NCBI GenBank assembly: GCA_032207245.1
Contig: CM063499.1
Location: forward strand, 85,244,387-85,308,386
Reading direction: 5' to 3'
From: Pardosa pseudoannulata
Taxonomy: Eukaryota; Arthropoda; Arachnida; Araneae; Lycosidae
Length of the DNA stretch: 64,000 nt
Part shown: positions 1-13,979 of the stretch, piece after piece
Numbering within the stretch: position 1 is the stretch's first letter
Layout: every line of letters starts with the position of its first letter
Notes under the pieces: model-generated
What the model saw: the letters and a program-made list of their open reading frames with translations, nothing else
The model's database searches: none
Told to the model about the DNA's origin: nothing
Made by a program: the position numbers and the translations under genes

Positions 1-112
1 GTGTTTTAAATGTATATATGTTTATATGTATGTATATATATACACACACAAATATAAATGTATGTGTATGTATATATATGTATAAACACACACACACATA
101 GACATACATGTA
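1..112. repeat. TATG/TATA/CA microsatellite
   Basis: Interrupted simple repeat of TATG, TATA and CACA units at the window edge. The following stretch to 851 is AT-rich and shows no supported gene. Confidence 0.85.
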
Positions 113-851
113 TCTGTATAACAATTTATCATTCTTTTATGCTTCACAGCTATTATATATTAAAACTTTATAAGCACAAATTATTAATCAATACAGGATA
201 AAGCAAAAATTTATATATTTAGGATAAATAATTTTTTTTTTTTAAATCTACTGGATACTCATCAATGCCGAAAAAAATATTTTATATATGTATATAAAAA
301 AAATCAAATTAAAAACCAGTAGTGCAAAGTTATGCTTACATTTCAAACCAAATTAACTGCATGGTGTTTAACATAATTAATATAAATAAGTCATATTTAC
401 AACAAGCTGACTCAAATAAATGCTTTGTGCGCTAAGTTCTTGTGAGATGAATTTATTATATTTCACTGAGCTTCGGTATTATGGTCTGAATGAACTCTGT
501 AAGCATTCCTGTAGAGCTTAATTCAAACTTACGTTTTTGAAACTAAGCTACAAGAATCGATTGAATCAGCTTTTGATGATGGTGTAACACAGAAAAACAC
601 ACAGAACTTTGGATGACTAAGCATACTGATAAAATATTTAGAAAGGGAATATTTTACACGCAAGACAGAAGTAACACTATAGAAGTATAGAAATACAACA
701 GACTCCTTAAACTGTGAAAAAGAAATTAAAAACAAATACGAAAAAAGAAATCATAAAACTATTTTTCATCAATGCTATATCGAATAAATAAATAAACTTT
801 AGCATGCACATGTAAAGACAGAAAAATCACAACAAATTTATTATAGGATAA

Positions 852-1669
852 CAGGGTTGAGCGATTTAAATCGTGATTTTTTAAATCATTGATTTAAATC
901 AATTTTTAAAGATTGAAAATTTAAAAGAAAGCTGTTAGTAATAAGCACAATAAGAAAATATTGAGAACCCACAGTTGCTCCCAGATGGTTTCAGGAGGTT
1001 GTAAAAATAGCACCCTACCTGCTATTCATTTCTCCTCCCCTATCTCTTATCTCTCAGTCAAATGTTGTTTTAGACTCTTGTATTAAAAAATTTCGTTATT
1101 ATACCTTGAAAAGAATGCCCTGACTTTTTAAATATTAAGTGCCTCTAAAAAATAAAAACAAATGCACCCAAATGTAATAAGTATTATCCTCCTCCCTGCT
1201 TTTATTTATTTATTTATTTTTGTGAACTTTGGAAAAATTCTAGAATTTATCTCGAATTTTCATAAAAAATAAAAATTATTGTGGTTACTTAGCCCTTAGT
1301 CTACCCTCATCTTTCTAATAATTCTATGGTTGAAGGAATAAAATGTATAAATAAACACAAAGCATCCTTTATTTAAATTATGATATAGATAATTAAAACA
1401 AGCAAAAAACCCTATATTGCAAGTAATTATTTTCTACTGATTTATGAATTATATATTATATATATTTATTTTAGTTATATATATTTTTTATTATAACTAA
1501 AAAAAGAATTAGTTGATTTAGACATCTAACTTGAACAATTTAATTTGCTTGTATCAAAATTGTACATATTTAAATTTCAAAAATCCCATTTAAATAAATA
1601 AATAAAAAATCCAATTTAAATAATAAAAAATCAGATTTAAAAAAAAAATCATGATTTTTATCAACCCTG
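852..1669. mobile_element. hAT-type MITE, family B copy 1
   Basis: An 818-bp element starting CAGGGTTGA and ending TCAACCCTG, with sub-terminal runs of the motif GATTTAAATCA. It is flanked by taggataa and tagggtaa, a 7/8 match as expected for an 8-bp hAT target duplication. No transposase frame is seen. It is the inverse of the copy at 29888-30838, with which it shares internal sequence. Ends and duplication are seen; the superfamily is inferred. Confidence 0.8.
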
Positions 1670-2099
1670 TAGGGTAATATAACATAATATTATCCCACAA
1701 AATGTTGCAGCCATATTAAAACCTTTTATTTGTTGTGAAATTAAATACAATTTCTCAGTGCAGACATCATTTGAATGGAATAAATCTGTGCTTTTGAACC
1801 AAAACGCACCACTAACCAGTAAAATATATAAATTTCTCTAATGCTAATTCTCCACATTTAAGGTGAAACTAAATAATTTTATTGACCAAAAAGTAGTAGA
1901 AAATAAAAGAAAAATTATACATATGTTATTAACTAATATAAGAGATAGCATTCCATATTAAAAATACATATTTAAAGCACCAGAACAACTAGTTCCTAAA
2001 ACTTTACATATATAGAGATTTCTTTGACAAGATTTTTATTCAATTCTATATTTATTTTATGTTCTATCATATTGGTTTTGTTTCATTTCATTTTGCACT

Positions 2100-2262
2100 T
2101 TGGTTTTTTTTTTTTTTTTGGCAACACAAGGGCCAATGAGACTGGGACCTACTGCTCTAAGTTGATTCTGAACAGTTACGAACATCCATACCACAAGGGG
2201 ATTTGAACTCACGAACTTCAGTAACAAAGATCAGCACCCTAACCATTCGGCCAATCATGATG
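2100..2262 (-). mobile_element. tRNA-derived SINE, copy 1
   Basis: Read on the minus strand, this has an A-box-like block (TGGCCGAATGGTTAGGGTGC, 2234-2253), a B-box-like block (GTTCAAATCCC, 2198-2208), a shared body, then an A-rich tail seen as a T run near 2104-2120. The same body occurs at 26.5, 49.8 and 50.6 kb. It is a dispersed retroposon and not a tRNA gene: the sequence after the B box does not fold back into an acceptor stem. Confidence 0.8.
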
Positions 2263-2404
2263 CAAGTACCGAACTAGTATTCAAAATATTAATTTGAATT
2301 AAATTAAAAACTTGCTTGATTTTTTGCTGAATTTTTTTTAAAATTTCAAGTAATTAAAATTCAAAATTAATAATATAAATTATTTTAATTTGCAAATTAA
2401 CCCC

Positions 2405-3080
2405 AGTTTTCAAATAAATAAACTTTCTCCATTTTATGAATAATTTTTTGGTACTCTTATTAATTGTTAAATACAGCAAAACTCCATTAATATAAAGCAA
2501 TTAGGTTCAAAGCTAGGTCAAATTTATAACCTAAAACAAGGTATACGTATAAATTGTGGTTAGAGTATTAGAGAGCCATGTTAATTTAATATAATTAAAA
2601 ATGCAACAAACTAAAATTAGTAAACCATTGAAATACCAATAGCTACTATTAAATACATATTACTATTAATTTATACTTGTTTAACCCGAACCTAACTCCA
2701 TGTTCTAAAGTTAACTGTTATTCTATTGCACTAATTAGTACTAATTCTCAAATAAGTAAAAACAATCTCCATTTTATCAATAATTATTTGGTACTCTTAT
2801 TAATTGATAAAATACAATAAATTTCATTAATATAAAGCAATTGGGACAAAAGCTATTCGAAATTTATAATCTAAAACAATGAATATTTATAAATTATGGT
2901 TAGAGTATTACAGAACTATGTTAATTTAATATAGCTAAATCTGCAATAAATTAAAATTAGTTAAAGTTTGAAATAACACTGCTTGCCGTTAAACATATAT
3001 TACAACTAATTTATACTTGTTTAACAAGAACTTAACACTATCACATAGAAAAATAGCATTTGCATGATTTATATCATTTG
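2405..3080. repeat. Imperfect tandem duplication, 340-bp period
   Basis: Two diverged copies in direct order. The landmark TCTCCATTTTAT occurs at 2426 and again at 2766, and both copies continue through GGTACTCTTATTAATTG and TTATACTTGTTTAAC. No protein-coding frame is supported in either copy. Confidence 0.75.
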
Positions 3081-4731
3081 ATGTTCACCTAAGAGACAAA
3101 AATATTCTCAAACATTCTATGAAATAGTCATTCTTAAAAATTAAATAATAATAATAATAATAAAATAAAAATAAAAAAAGGAAAGGGGGATGAATTTTTA
3201 GCACTTATTTTCACTGGGAAAAAAATCGAATGAAGTCTAGAAGTAAAACAATAAAACCAAGTTATTAAACATATGAAACCATTTAAACCAAGTTAAACCA
3301 AGACATATACCTAATTTTATAACGGTTCATTAAAAAATGATAAAAACGAAACTGGTAAGATAACATGACAGCACACAGAGAAATAACAATTGAATGGTTG
3401 ACTGGGAAAGTTTTCAAAATATCATAAATTACTTCTTATGCTTTCAAATATTAATATCTAGTAACCTAATAAATATAAAACTTCCATACATTGCTATTAA
3501 ATGTACTTTGGTGAAATATATAATTTACCGATTCAAATGTGTTTCAAAATTTAACAATTTTGTAGTAAAATAGTTTTATTCTTATTTTCTAGAATCCAGC
3601 ATGGATAAGACATTATCTTTTTTCCAATCACCTATTCAACTCTAAGAGTGATTTAATAAATATAAACAATAAATAATCACCCACCGAGAAAAATAAAATA
3701 AAAAACCAATACAACAAATCAGATTTTAAGGAGCCTATTGTATTTTTTATGCAGATTATTAAAAGCAAAAAAAAAAAAAAAAAAAAAAAAGGCAGCAAAC
3801 ATAAATACAGGCATAAAAAAATCACTAGATCATACCACAATTAGAAAAATTATACACTTTCTAAAATTACTGACATATAAAAGATATTTAAAATGCTTCG
3901 ATATTGCAATGAAAAACTATATATTCTCTTAAAAAATCTACAGTAAAATATGTACCTTGTCCTACAATGCAGCAAATAACTTTACACATGCACACACATA
4001 CACATGCACACAAAAAAAGCGTATTAAAAATGCAAGTAATATCTAAAAAGACAACAAGTTTGAACTTAAAAAAAAAAAAAAAAATGCTTAAATTAAAAAC
4101 AACAAAAATAAACAAATATTGCATAAATAACTTGTCATTTTATGTAAAGGAAATTCTGCTGCAATCACAAAAAATAATATACTAATAAATTAGTAGCCAA
4201 AAAGTGTATTATTTTCCAGGCTGTAACAAAAATACAATACAAAATATCTACATTCGTGTCGAACTTAATTTGACAATAGATGTATGTATGCAATAATGCA
4301 TAACAATCAAATATAAATGTACTTGTTCGATATATCTTCCTTAAAATTATATAGAATAAATAATCATTAGTAATGTACATTAATGACTGAAGAATTTGAT
4401 TCTCCTTTGTAGATACAAAAAAAGTATAAACACAGGCCTGCTTTTGTGATTACCGTTTTTAAAATACTTCACTGAAATATATATTTTTTAGAAGAGTTTA
4501 GGGGGGAAAAAAGCATAATTTATGTCTCATAAATACCTCTTTTCAGTGAATATAATACAAAGTATGATGTGTTATGAAAAAAAATGTCTTTGCGATATGA
4601 CACTTAGAAATGTGGATGTTACAAAATTAAGTTCATTGCAAAGGCACACTTTCTTATGAAGCGCAGTCATCAGTCCACAAATATAGATGTGTACAGAATG
4701 TACACACACATATATATATATATTAAGTCAT
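3081..4731. other. Region downstream of MAU2, presumed 3' UTR plus intergenic DNA
   Basis: No coding exon is visible. Because MAU2 ends at 4732 on the minus strand, its 3' UTR must lie here, but I cannot place the polyadenylation site with confidence. The stretch contains a 24-nt A run (3767-3790) and a CA-rich patch near 3990-4012. Confidence 0.5.
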
Positions 4732-4797
4732 CTACAGAAGTGACGTGGCAGGTGCTTGGGGTTGCACAGGCAGAAGTGGAGGATCTCCTTCCACCCA
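4732..4797 (-). CDS. MAU2: MAU2 exon 18 (C-terminus)
   Basis: Encodes residues 572-592 and the TAG stop; starts WVEGDPP and ends ATSLL, like the WTDGPPP...LASLL tail of vertebrate MAU2. The acceptor follows a T-rich tract. Confidence 0.92.
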   Translation of the reverse strand, partial: WVEGDPPLLPVQPQAPATSLL

Positions 4798-7700
4798 CTG
4801 GAAAAAAAAAAGTTATGTTACATTGAATCCAATTTAGGAGTGATTGTGTCTCTAAGTAATACATACAGAAATTTATATCATTTGTAATAAAAAACCCGGA
4901 ACTGAAACAAGTTAATTACATTTAACAAATAATTCCATGTTACTAATACACCTTCCTTCCTTCCTCAGTGGCATGACAGCCCAGGATGGGCCTTAGAAGT
5001 TACTAATACACTGTCTACCAATAAGTATTTGGACACCTATGACAGAAAAGAAAAACTAACTTTATTCAAAACCAATAGTTGGTAGAGCCTCTACAAGAGG
5101 CAATTACAGCGTGAACCCTCCGGGGCATACTTTCCACAAGTCTTTGTATTACAGCTAGTGGTATTGTCTTCCACTCGGCTTGGAGTAGACAAGTTCCTTC
5201 ACCGATTTTGGACGGGTAGTGCATCCCTTCATTCGGTGATCAAACTCATCCCAGAGGTTCTCGACAGGGTTCAGGTCTGAGCTCTGGGCCGACCAGTCCA
5301 TTCGATGAACTCCATTGACACCATACCAAGCCTTGGTTAACCTCGAAACATTTGTGATGCCCGATAATTATACCTTTCTCGAAATCAGAGAGCTCCGAAC
5401 TGCATGGCACCTTGCATGCAACTAATACTGATGCTGTTTCCTACACGATGTGTACCAACGGAGGCTGTCACGTACCTCAGGACATCAGATATTATCATTT
5501 GCATAGGTGTCCAAATACTTATTGGCAGACAGTGTATTAAAGTATTATTAGTAAATTTCATGGAGTGATCTTAATTGTCAGTAAATTAAGCAATGACTAC
5601 TTTAATTTTAAATTTAATTAGCATTTTTAAATCTTGAGTATTAAATACATTTTATTCACGATAAATCGATTTTCTGGTACAATAAGTGCTAGATTAAACC
5701 ATAACCAGACACAGAAGTAAAAATTTCCCACAAACACCCACAAGTGTCATGAGAATGCATCCTCACATTGCTATGTTTACACAAATTAATCAGCACCCAT
5801 TTGAAGTTTGAATCTTATAGTTCAGCAAATTATGTCTTGTCTTCTACCCCCCACAATCACTGGATATTCTGAACTGTACTGGAATAAAAACTGTAGCTGA
5901 AGCATGAAACACAAGTGACAACGAAAGTTTTACGAGCCTTTTTAATTTATTTTATTTTTTTTACTTCTTTGAATTTAAACTAACACTGTGTCAATTTTCA
6001 TCCAGGGAGATATTATAAGAATAATTGAAAAATGCAGGAATTCTAGGTTTTCCGGAATTCTTTTATTTTTTTTATCTGGAATTCCAAATATTATCTGAAT
6101 TTTTGAACTCCTTTATTTATCATTTTCACAAAAATTTAAATTACTATTGATTGCTTTTCTTCTGAATAGCAAGTAATCCTGCAATGCTTTTTTGGTAATT
6201 GAAAAATAAATAAATAAATAAATAAATAAAAAAGTTCCACAGCTGGGGAAATTTTGGAAAATTCTCTTATTTTTGCCAAATTTTGAAAAGTACCCCCAGA
6301 CAATTCCACTACAATTCTACTGCTCACTAAGATATATCTGCTATATACCAAATATTAAAAAAAAAAAGGTCCATCTGTGTACAAATTAAAAATACCTTAA
6401 ATTAAAAAAATTTCACATAAGTTGAAATTTTTTTAAAAACTTTTCTACATTTGAAAATGTTTCAAAGTAAATAAAATGAGTTTTCAATGAGTCAAAGTAA
6501 TTTCTAAAAAAAATTAAAATTAGAAACTTTGTTGGAAGGCCTATTGTCTAACGAACTTCTTCTTTTTCCATTTTTCATATGCAGTGTAAGCGATCAAAGC
6601 AGTTTATCCTATAAACATTCACTTTTTTTATTAGATCAGTTATCTCATGTGTGGTTTGTATACTTTGCTGCTTATCTATCCAAAATTATAGTACTATTTT
6701 TTACATTAATTATATTAACAATAGATGGCATAGGTGCAATGATAGGTCACTTGAATTTAATTGGAGTAAAGTTAGAAATAAAAAAAAAATTGATTAAAAA
6801 TTTATTGAACTTTGAGCAATTCCAACAAAGTACAGTACTTACCTGAATTAAGTTGTGCTCTGGGAGCTGAGAAGCCTGAAAATGATCTTTTAACAAAAGT
6901 TGTGAAAAGTTACTATGAGTCTGAATTGCTTCTTGCTCTCTCATTGGGTCACCACAGAGGCGATATAAATCTACAAAGGAATTTCAAAAGTACTTTTAAT
7001 CAAGTAATGATACAAATAAAACAACAATAACAACATCGACAAAAAAAGACAACATTAAGTTTTACATGCATAATACAGTGGACTCTGCTTAATGTGCGTC
7101 CGATGCTTAAAAGTGACAGTTTATCAATCTGGAAATTTACAACTCCACACTTCTTTCCTGTTCATACACATCTTTGATATAATTACTTGTTCATGGATAA
7201 GTTTAGATTTATATAGTATAATTTTTTTCCAGTATATACTTTTTAATATTACAAATAAGTGATACAGATAAAAAGGTGTGTGTGTGATGTCAGTATTTTG
7301 CTACACTGACCAATTATAACTATGTAGAAATTCTCACTATACACATGTATTAGAGCTTCAGCTTTTATAGAAGTTACAATAAAAATATTTAATCTTGGAC
7401 AGCAAACCATGGTAAGTTAGTCAGATATGCCAACATTCAGGCACCTATGTCAGAGGAGTAACAGTACGGTTTTAAAATTTATAAATATACAAGCAATCTA
7501 CCTTTCAAGAGAGCTGAGGCCCACAGCTGAACATGAACATCAGGAATTTTGCTAGCAAGCTGCATGGCTGGAGTCACCATATTCATACTTTCCTATAGAA
7601 AAGGAGTGCATTTAGTACTGTTAGTATAAAATGTACAATAAAAAATCTACTTTATACAAATAAGTTCCAGTACAATGATGGGCTTTAATATCACATCCTA

Positions 7701-10700
7701 AATTAAAAAATTTTCTTCTGTTTTGAAAGCTTATCAATTTGTAGTTATTTACATCTTTTAAAACATTCAAGAAAACTTTTCAATACTGACAACAGATAAT
7801 AAATACACTGTCTACAATAAGTATTTGTACACCTGTGATAGAAAAGAAAAACTAAGTTTATTCAAAATCAATAGTTGGTAGAGCCTCCATGAGAGGAAAT
7901 TACAGCGTGAAACCTCTAGGGCATACTTTCGGTAAGTCTTTGTATTACAGCTAGTGGTATTGTCTTCCACTCAGCTTGGAGTAGACATACAAGTTCCTTC
8001 ACCGATTTGGGACGGGTAGTGCACCCCTTAATTGGCGATCCAACTTGTCCCAGAGGTTCTCGATAGGGTTCAGGTATGGGTTCTTGATAATTATACCTTT
8101 CTCAAAATCAGAGAGCTCCAAACTGCACGGCATCTTGCATGCGACTAATGCCAATGCTGTTTCCTACACAATGTATACCAGTGGAGGCTGTGACATACCT
8201 CAGGACTGCAGATATCGTCATTTGCATAGGTGTCCAAATACTTATTTGTAGACAGGGTGAGTCTACAAAAGATCTGACCTACTTTGAAATTTAGTAATTC
8301 ATAAACCAATAATGGTTAGATAAATTCAGAAAGTCTTATGACCCTAGTTAATAAACTTCACTTTAAGCTTTTTGACACATAAAGATTATAAACACAATAG
8401 TTGACTTCATTCCAGGTATTATCAATAATAGACAATGTAAGGAGTAATTCAATTACAAAAACATAAGCTAATTAAATAATTACTGTAATTTCGCATGTAT
8501 AATCTGCGGACTACCTGTGTTTAAAAAGAAAATTTCTTCAGCCTCAGACTATCTGCTGGTTGTTCAAATCATCATGATTGGAAGAAGGGGAAAAAAGAAA
8601 ATGTCGCGTGAACGGCTAATGATCAAATGTAAACAAAAGCACAACTCACAAGATGTCAAAAAACATTGTATCGCATTGGTAATAAACCATGAAAAAAAAA
8701 TATATAACCCATAAAGCAGAACAAGTCAGTTGTAGTACGTAGTGCAATCTTAAATTGTGTCCTAGAGTACAGAAAAATATTGATAGTCACTATTTACCAC
8801 TCTGATTGACAACACTGAGTGGATGGGTTCAAGAAGGTCGACGAGAAAGTAGTAATAAATTGGCTCAATCAAAAGAAAACATTAATGAGAAGAAAGAAAT
8901 CTAATCGTCGTGGAAAAATACAATGGCCTGCATTAGAAGACGATTTACATAACTGGGTTCTTGAACAGAGAATTGTAGACCACTCTGTTTCTTCTGTTAA
9001 AATTCGTCTCCGAGGCTATGGCAGAAAAACTGATTTCAAATTTTAAAGGTGGAATTAATTGAGTCTAATCCAGACTTTTCGGCACTCTATTGTACTTAGG
9101 TTTTTATTCTTAAAAGGATTAATTATTGTCATACTAAAATACATATTTTTGCACGTATAGTCTGCGGATTATCTAGTGCTGAGGACCATCTGATGATTAC
9201 TGAAATTTTTTAAATAAAAAATTGCACCCATGGACTATACATGCAAAATTACAGTATGATAAATTAATAAAATTAAAAAATAAAAATACTGTATGAATTA
9301 ACAAATATGATTTCAGAATAATATACCTAAGCATTTATTGGATCAAAAGTACTTTTAAATCAATTTGACAGCTAATCACAGAAATACATTTAGAACATAA
9401 GACATACCAAATTAATTTAGAAACCTAAAACTCATAAACTTAAAAATTTAAGTACATTACAATTATATACAATAGATATATTACTGTAATTTACAGGTTA
9501 ATTTTTAAGTATCACAGTTTTTAAGTATTAATTTCAAGTATTTAGAATTTAATTTTTTTATAGGAGATATTTCTAGATTTTAAAAAATATGTAATCACAA
9601 TTATTTTTATAGCTTATGATGTTAAAAACTGTTATTAATTATTGAGAATTTGTGCATAACTTAATGAAGAAAGTATTTACAGAAAGTACTTACCCTACTG
9701 TTTCCAAGAGAGAAAAATATATGCCCCAAAAGAACTAAGGAACATGATGTTAAGCGATTTAAGTCTTCTGCATTTGCCATTTTCAAAGTTTCTCGTAAGT
9801 AACGTCTAAAGATTAAGGAAAATAAATTAATTTATGCTTATTAACAGTGAAATGAACTTTTTACTATTAAATACTTTAAAAAACTTAAATGTATTCAATG
9901 TGGAGAACTGTTAAAAATCTATTAGAGTCATGTGCCATTACACCATTTTGTTGGCAATATATTACCCAGTGTAGAAAAAGAGATCATCAATTAATACATA
10001 ATTAGAGAATATATATAAAATAATAAGGAATATATATACTACTCATTATTCAATATTTGCCTGGAACAAATACTGAATAATGAGAAATAAATTATATACA
10101 TTTAGCAAAACACAGGATCCTAATAAATAAACATTTAGCTATTCTAATACAGATACTAGGGTTAGAAAAAAAAAATCATGATTTTTTTTTTTAATATAAA
10201 AAATCAGATTTATTTGATTTAAATCAGATTTATTTGATTTTTTTTCTGAATTCTAATTATTGTTGTGTTTTCATATTTTTTGCAATATACATGGAATAGT
10301 TTGTTATAAGTAACAACTTATCTATCTAGTATATTCTACACACTGATTACCTAAAATTAAATACATAAATTTTAATCTAAATACATTTCATTATTTTGGA
10401 TGGTGCAAACTAAATAAGATGTAAATTTACAGAACAAATTAAATATTCATTTAATGCAAACTATTTATTTAAAAAAAAATTACAACTATTTCAATATTTT
10501 TAAGCAACGAATTATGGATTTAACTGTTTCAATAAACACACTAGTTTTGATGTCGTATCCACTGCTAATTTGTTATGAAGGCTAGAATGAACAATACCAA
10601 AAGAAGAAAACTTGTCTTTCCATTCCAGCAGATGAAGCCACGGCTGTTGTTATTTTGTAGATAGACTGGATTTCAAGTTCTGTAATACTTGCTTTACCCC

Positions 10701-13700
10701 CATTACATAAAATGAATTCCACTAGTCATAACTAGTCATTGTACCTACCCCTACTACATACTTTCTGATAACAACCCCTAAATTCTTGGAACATATGCTA
10801 TCTATTTACACTTATTTACTTATTGGTATTTCTGTGCTGACTGATTCCCAATACTCCTGTCTTTGGAATATAGGTTTTAAGAGAAGTGAAAAAAAATTAT
10901 TTAAATCAATGATTTAAAAAAAATAAATCAACTGATTTAAATCATGCCAACCCTGACAGACATATATAGAAAATAAATTAGGAAAATAAGAATTTATATT
11001 TTAAAAATAATATTTGAGCATATATTTTGTATTTTATTTGTAAGTAAAAAAGAAGAAAAAACACAAGTTTCTAAAACTCTATGAACACTCACTTTTAGCA
11101 TATAGGGTTTTATTTCCAGTCTCTTATTTATTCTATAAATACTTCTCATTGTAGAAATTAGAATAAAACATTCTTAGAATCCTAACTGTGCAATCCATAA
11201 AATAAAATAATGGGACTTGTCCATTAGGTGACTTTTAGGCCGAATAAAAAAATTTGAAGTACATATGTATATCGAAACATAAATTCTCACTTATATCTAC
11301 AAAAAATTCATCTACAAAATGATGCAATTGCAACATAAAAATTAATGCTTTCTTTTATCAATGATTTTATATATGAATCGGAATCATTTGCAAAGTAAAG
11401 AAAATATTTAGATCAAGAATTAGCATGTGAGAAGTTACAAATATCTCTGTTAACTATACACCTACAAAACAAGACACAACAATATTAATTCCTCAGACTT
11501 TTCTGGATCCTGGATACCTGTCTAAACATCTAACAACTCCTACCTGATTTAAAGGAGTATTAGGTTATGTATAGACAGATATAAACAGATCTTAAAACTA
11601 TTTAGACATCATTATTATTTATTTATTTATTGTGTGTGTGTGTGTGTTGGGGGGGGGGGGTTAATAACAATTTAAGCCATACACATATTGTAACTTGGAA
11701 TAAACATTTATATGCTTTGAGGGATGTTGTGCCCCTTCATTTTGTAGCTGTTTTCAGAGCAACAATACTTAAAATTTGTATCAGGAGAAAGTATTTTCGT
11801 ATCAAAAAATAAATAAAATAAATCTGAATATTCTAGATTGGGGAATTTCCATATTTTTTTTTATCTGATTACCATTTTTAATAGGCTGCTAACATTACGT
11901 TACAAGAGCAATCAGCAATCGGGAAGAGTATTGGTACCCCAGAAGATGAAAATCCGATTTTAAGGGATGATAGTGTCCTCAATACGCAAATTTCTTCCTA
12001 ATTTCGAAAAATTTACAAATAGCAAGGCGATTTTTGAAAAAGCAGAATTTTTTTAAAAGAATTGGAAATTCTCACTGACGCACCAAAATTTGCGGAAAAA
12101 ACAGAGCAGAAACTGGTGGAGAAGCAGAAATCGGCTGTAAAAACCAAGAAACAGAACTCCACCAAAAAAGTAGAAAATTTCTATCGCTGTACATGCTATA
12201 AATGTATTTATTTTGGTTGGGCACAATTTAAATTTTTAGTTGGATTTTTTTTGTCAATCTTGAGTCTGTAGTACGAAAGAGTAGCAGCATCGCTGAAGGA
12301 TGAAATTCTTTCTTTTTATTTCACGCACTTTTACCTGACAAAGTAAGTAGGAAAAGTAAATATGGCATTCCACTGCAAAGTCTAGTATTCAGTGACGTTC
12401 GGCGGTAAAAATTCATCTTAAGTAGATCTGACGTAATTACTAAATGTGCAAAAACTGCAAAAATTTGTAAAATGGTGCAGTTTTGGTGCAATTTCTGCTA
12501 AAATACTGTTTTTGGAGCAGCTGGGTACAGATATCTGAAATGGGTGCAGTTTGGTGCAACTGGCACAGCCACAACATCCGTGTGCTTTTTTTAAACAATA
12601 GATACAATTCAATAGTTAAAAATAAATTACATCACATATTAAGCATTTTGATAAGAATAAGTCACACCTACTTTGCATCATTGTATCGAGCCTGGAAGAA
12701 TGCATTTAAACCGTGGACGTAATATGCAGCAGCTCTTAGACTGTGAGATCTGTCAACACACATAAAAAAATATTAATCCAAGCACACAAATTAATAAGAA
12801 TATTTAATAGGTATGAAAATTTACTTACACTAAAGGCAGAGACTCTGGATTTAATCGTGCTAAAAGCTCTCCTAATTCATGATCCCTTTTGCTGCGCAAA
12901 TAAACAATTGCTAAGTTTAAACTTGCTAATATGCGTAGCTCACTAGTAGCATTGCTCTGCAAAAGAAAATTTTAATATTTTAAATATACTATTCAAAAGA
13001 CCATATACCGTATATTTTGAAAATAGGCCTATGTATATCCCAAAATTGCATTTTTTCTTCAAATATTTATCGAAAATTCAAAACATGTATTCAGAGGCGT
13101 TTGTAAGAAAAAGAAAACTGGAAATTTTTAGACTTATGTATTAAGAAGGATATAAAAATCAGTGTTAGAAAACAACATTTTAGAGGTTGTAGGATATTAA
13201 GTCACATCCTCTATTTCCAGAGGAACATATTTTAATGATTATGAACCAGACAAGGCATGTTCAATAAATGCCCTACAATATTTCAGAATTAAGTTTTTAA
13301 AAATGCCTAAAAATTAATATAAGACAAATCTATTTAACAAAAAATAATTTTAAAAAATGTACATCTAAGTTTTTTGAGTGATCAAATTAAAAATAAATTA
13401 TGAATAAAATACATTTTAAATAGTACTTTCTGAGTGTTTACAAATGACACACACACACACATATATATATGTGTGTTTGTGTGTGTGTGTATATACTAGC
13501 TGATTATACGTGACATTGCTGGGAAAGAAAAAAGTTTTAGACTTTTCTATTACATTCAATGCAACAAAAATGAAACTTCCATAAGTAACTGAAAAATCTA
13601 CAAAAACCCAGGCCCCATGTTTCATTTAATTAAAATCTGCATGACTGTTAGCTATTCTGAAAGGGTAGTTGACTTTATACTTTAAGCCTTTTCAGTATAT

Positions 13701-13936
13701 GAAAAAATATCTATTTTTTCAAATAAGTTTTCTAGCTCCTGGCCATAAAAAGTACTAATAAACTGAAAGTATATTTATCAATTTTGAAAATTTATTAAGG
13801 AAAGGAATTTTGAATTACTACAGTAATACACTGACAACATATATGTATTTGAGGACCTTCTTTATTATTAATACTGCAGTTTTGGCTAGAAAATATAAAA
13901 GAATGTTATGAACTTTAACAAATATTTTATATATTC

Positions 13937-13979
<43 letters not shown>

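Noticed and set aside
2198..2262. tRNA-like sequence with A and B boxes
   Set aside because: No acceptor-stem pairing, and the same head is attached to a shared body and A-rich tail in other copies: a SINE, not a tRNA gene.
11840..12600. Less AT-rich intron segment with repeated GTGCAGTTTTGGTGCAA-like motifs
   Set aside because: Looks like an old repeat, but I found no ends, no target duplication and no second copy in the window, so it is not listed as an element.
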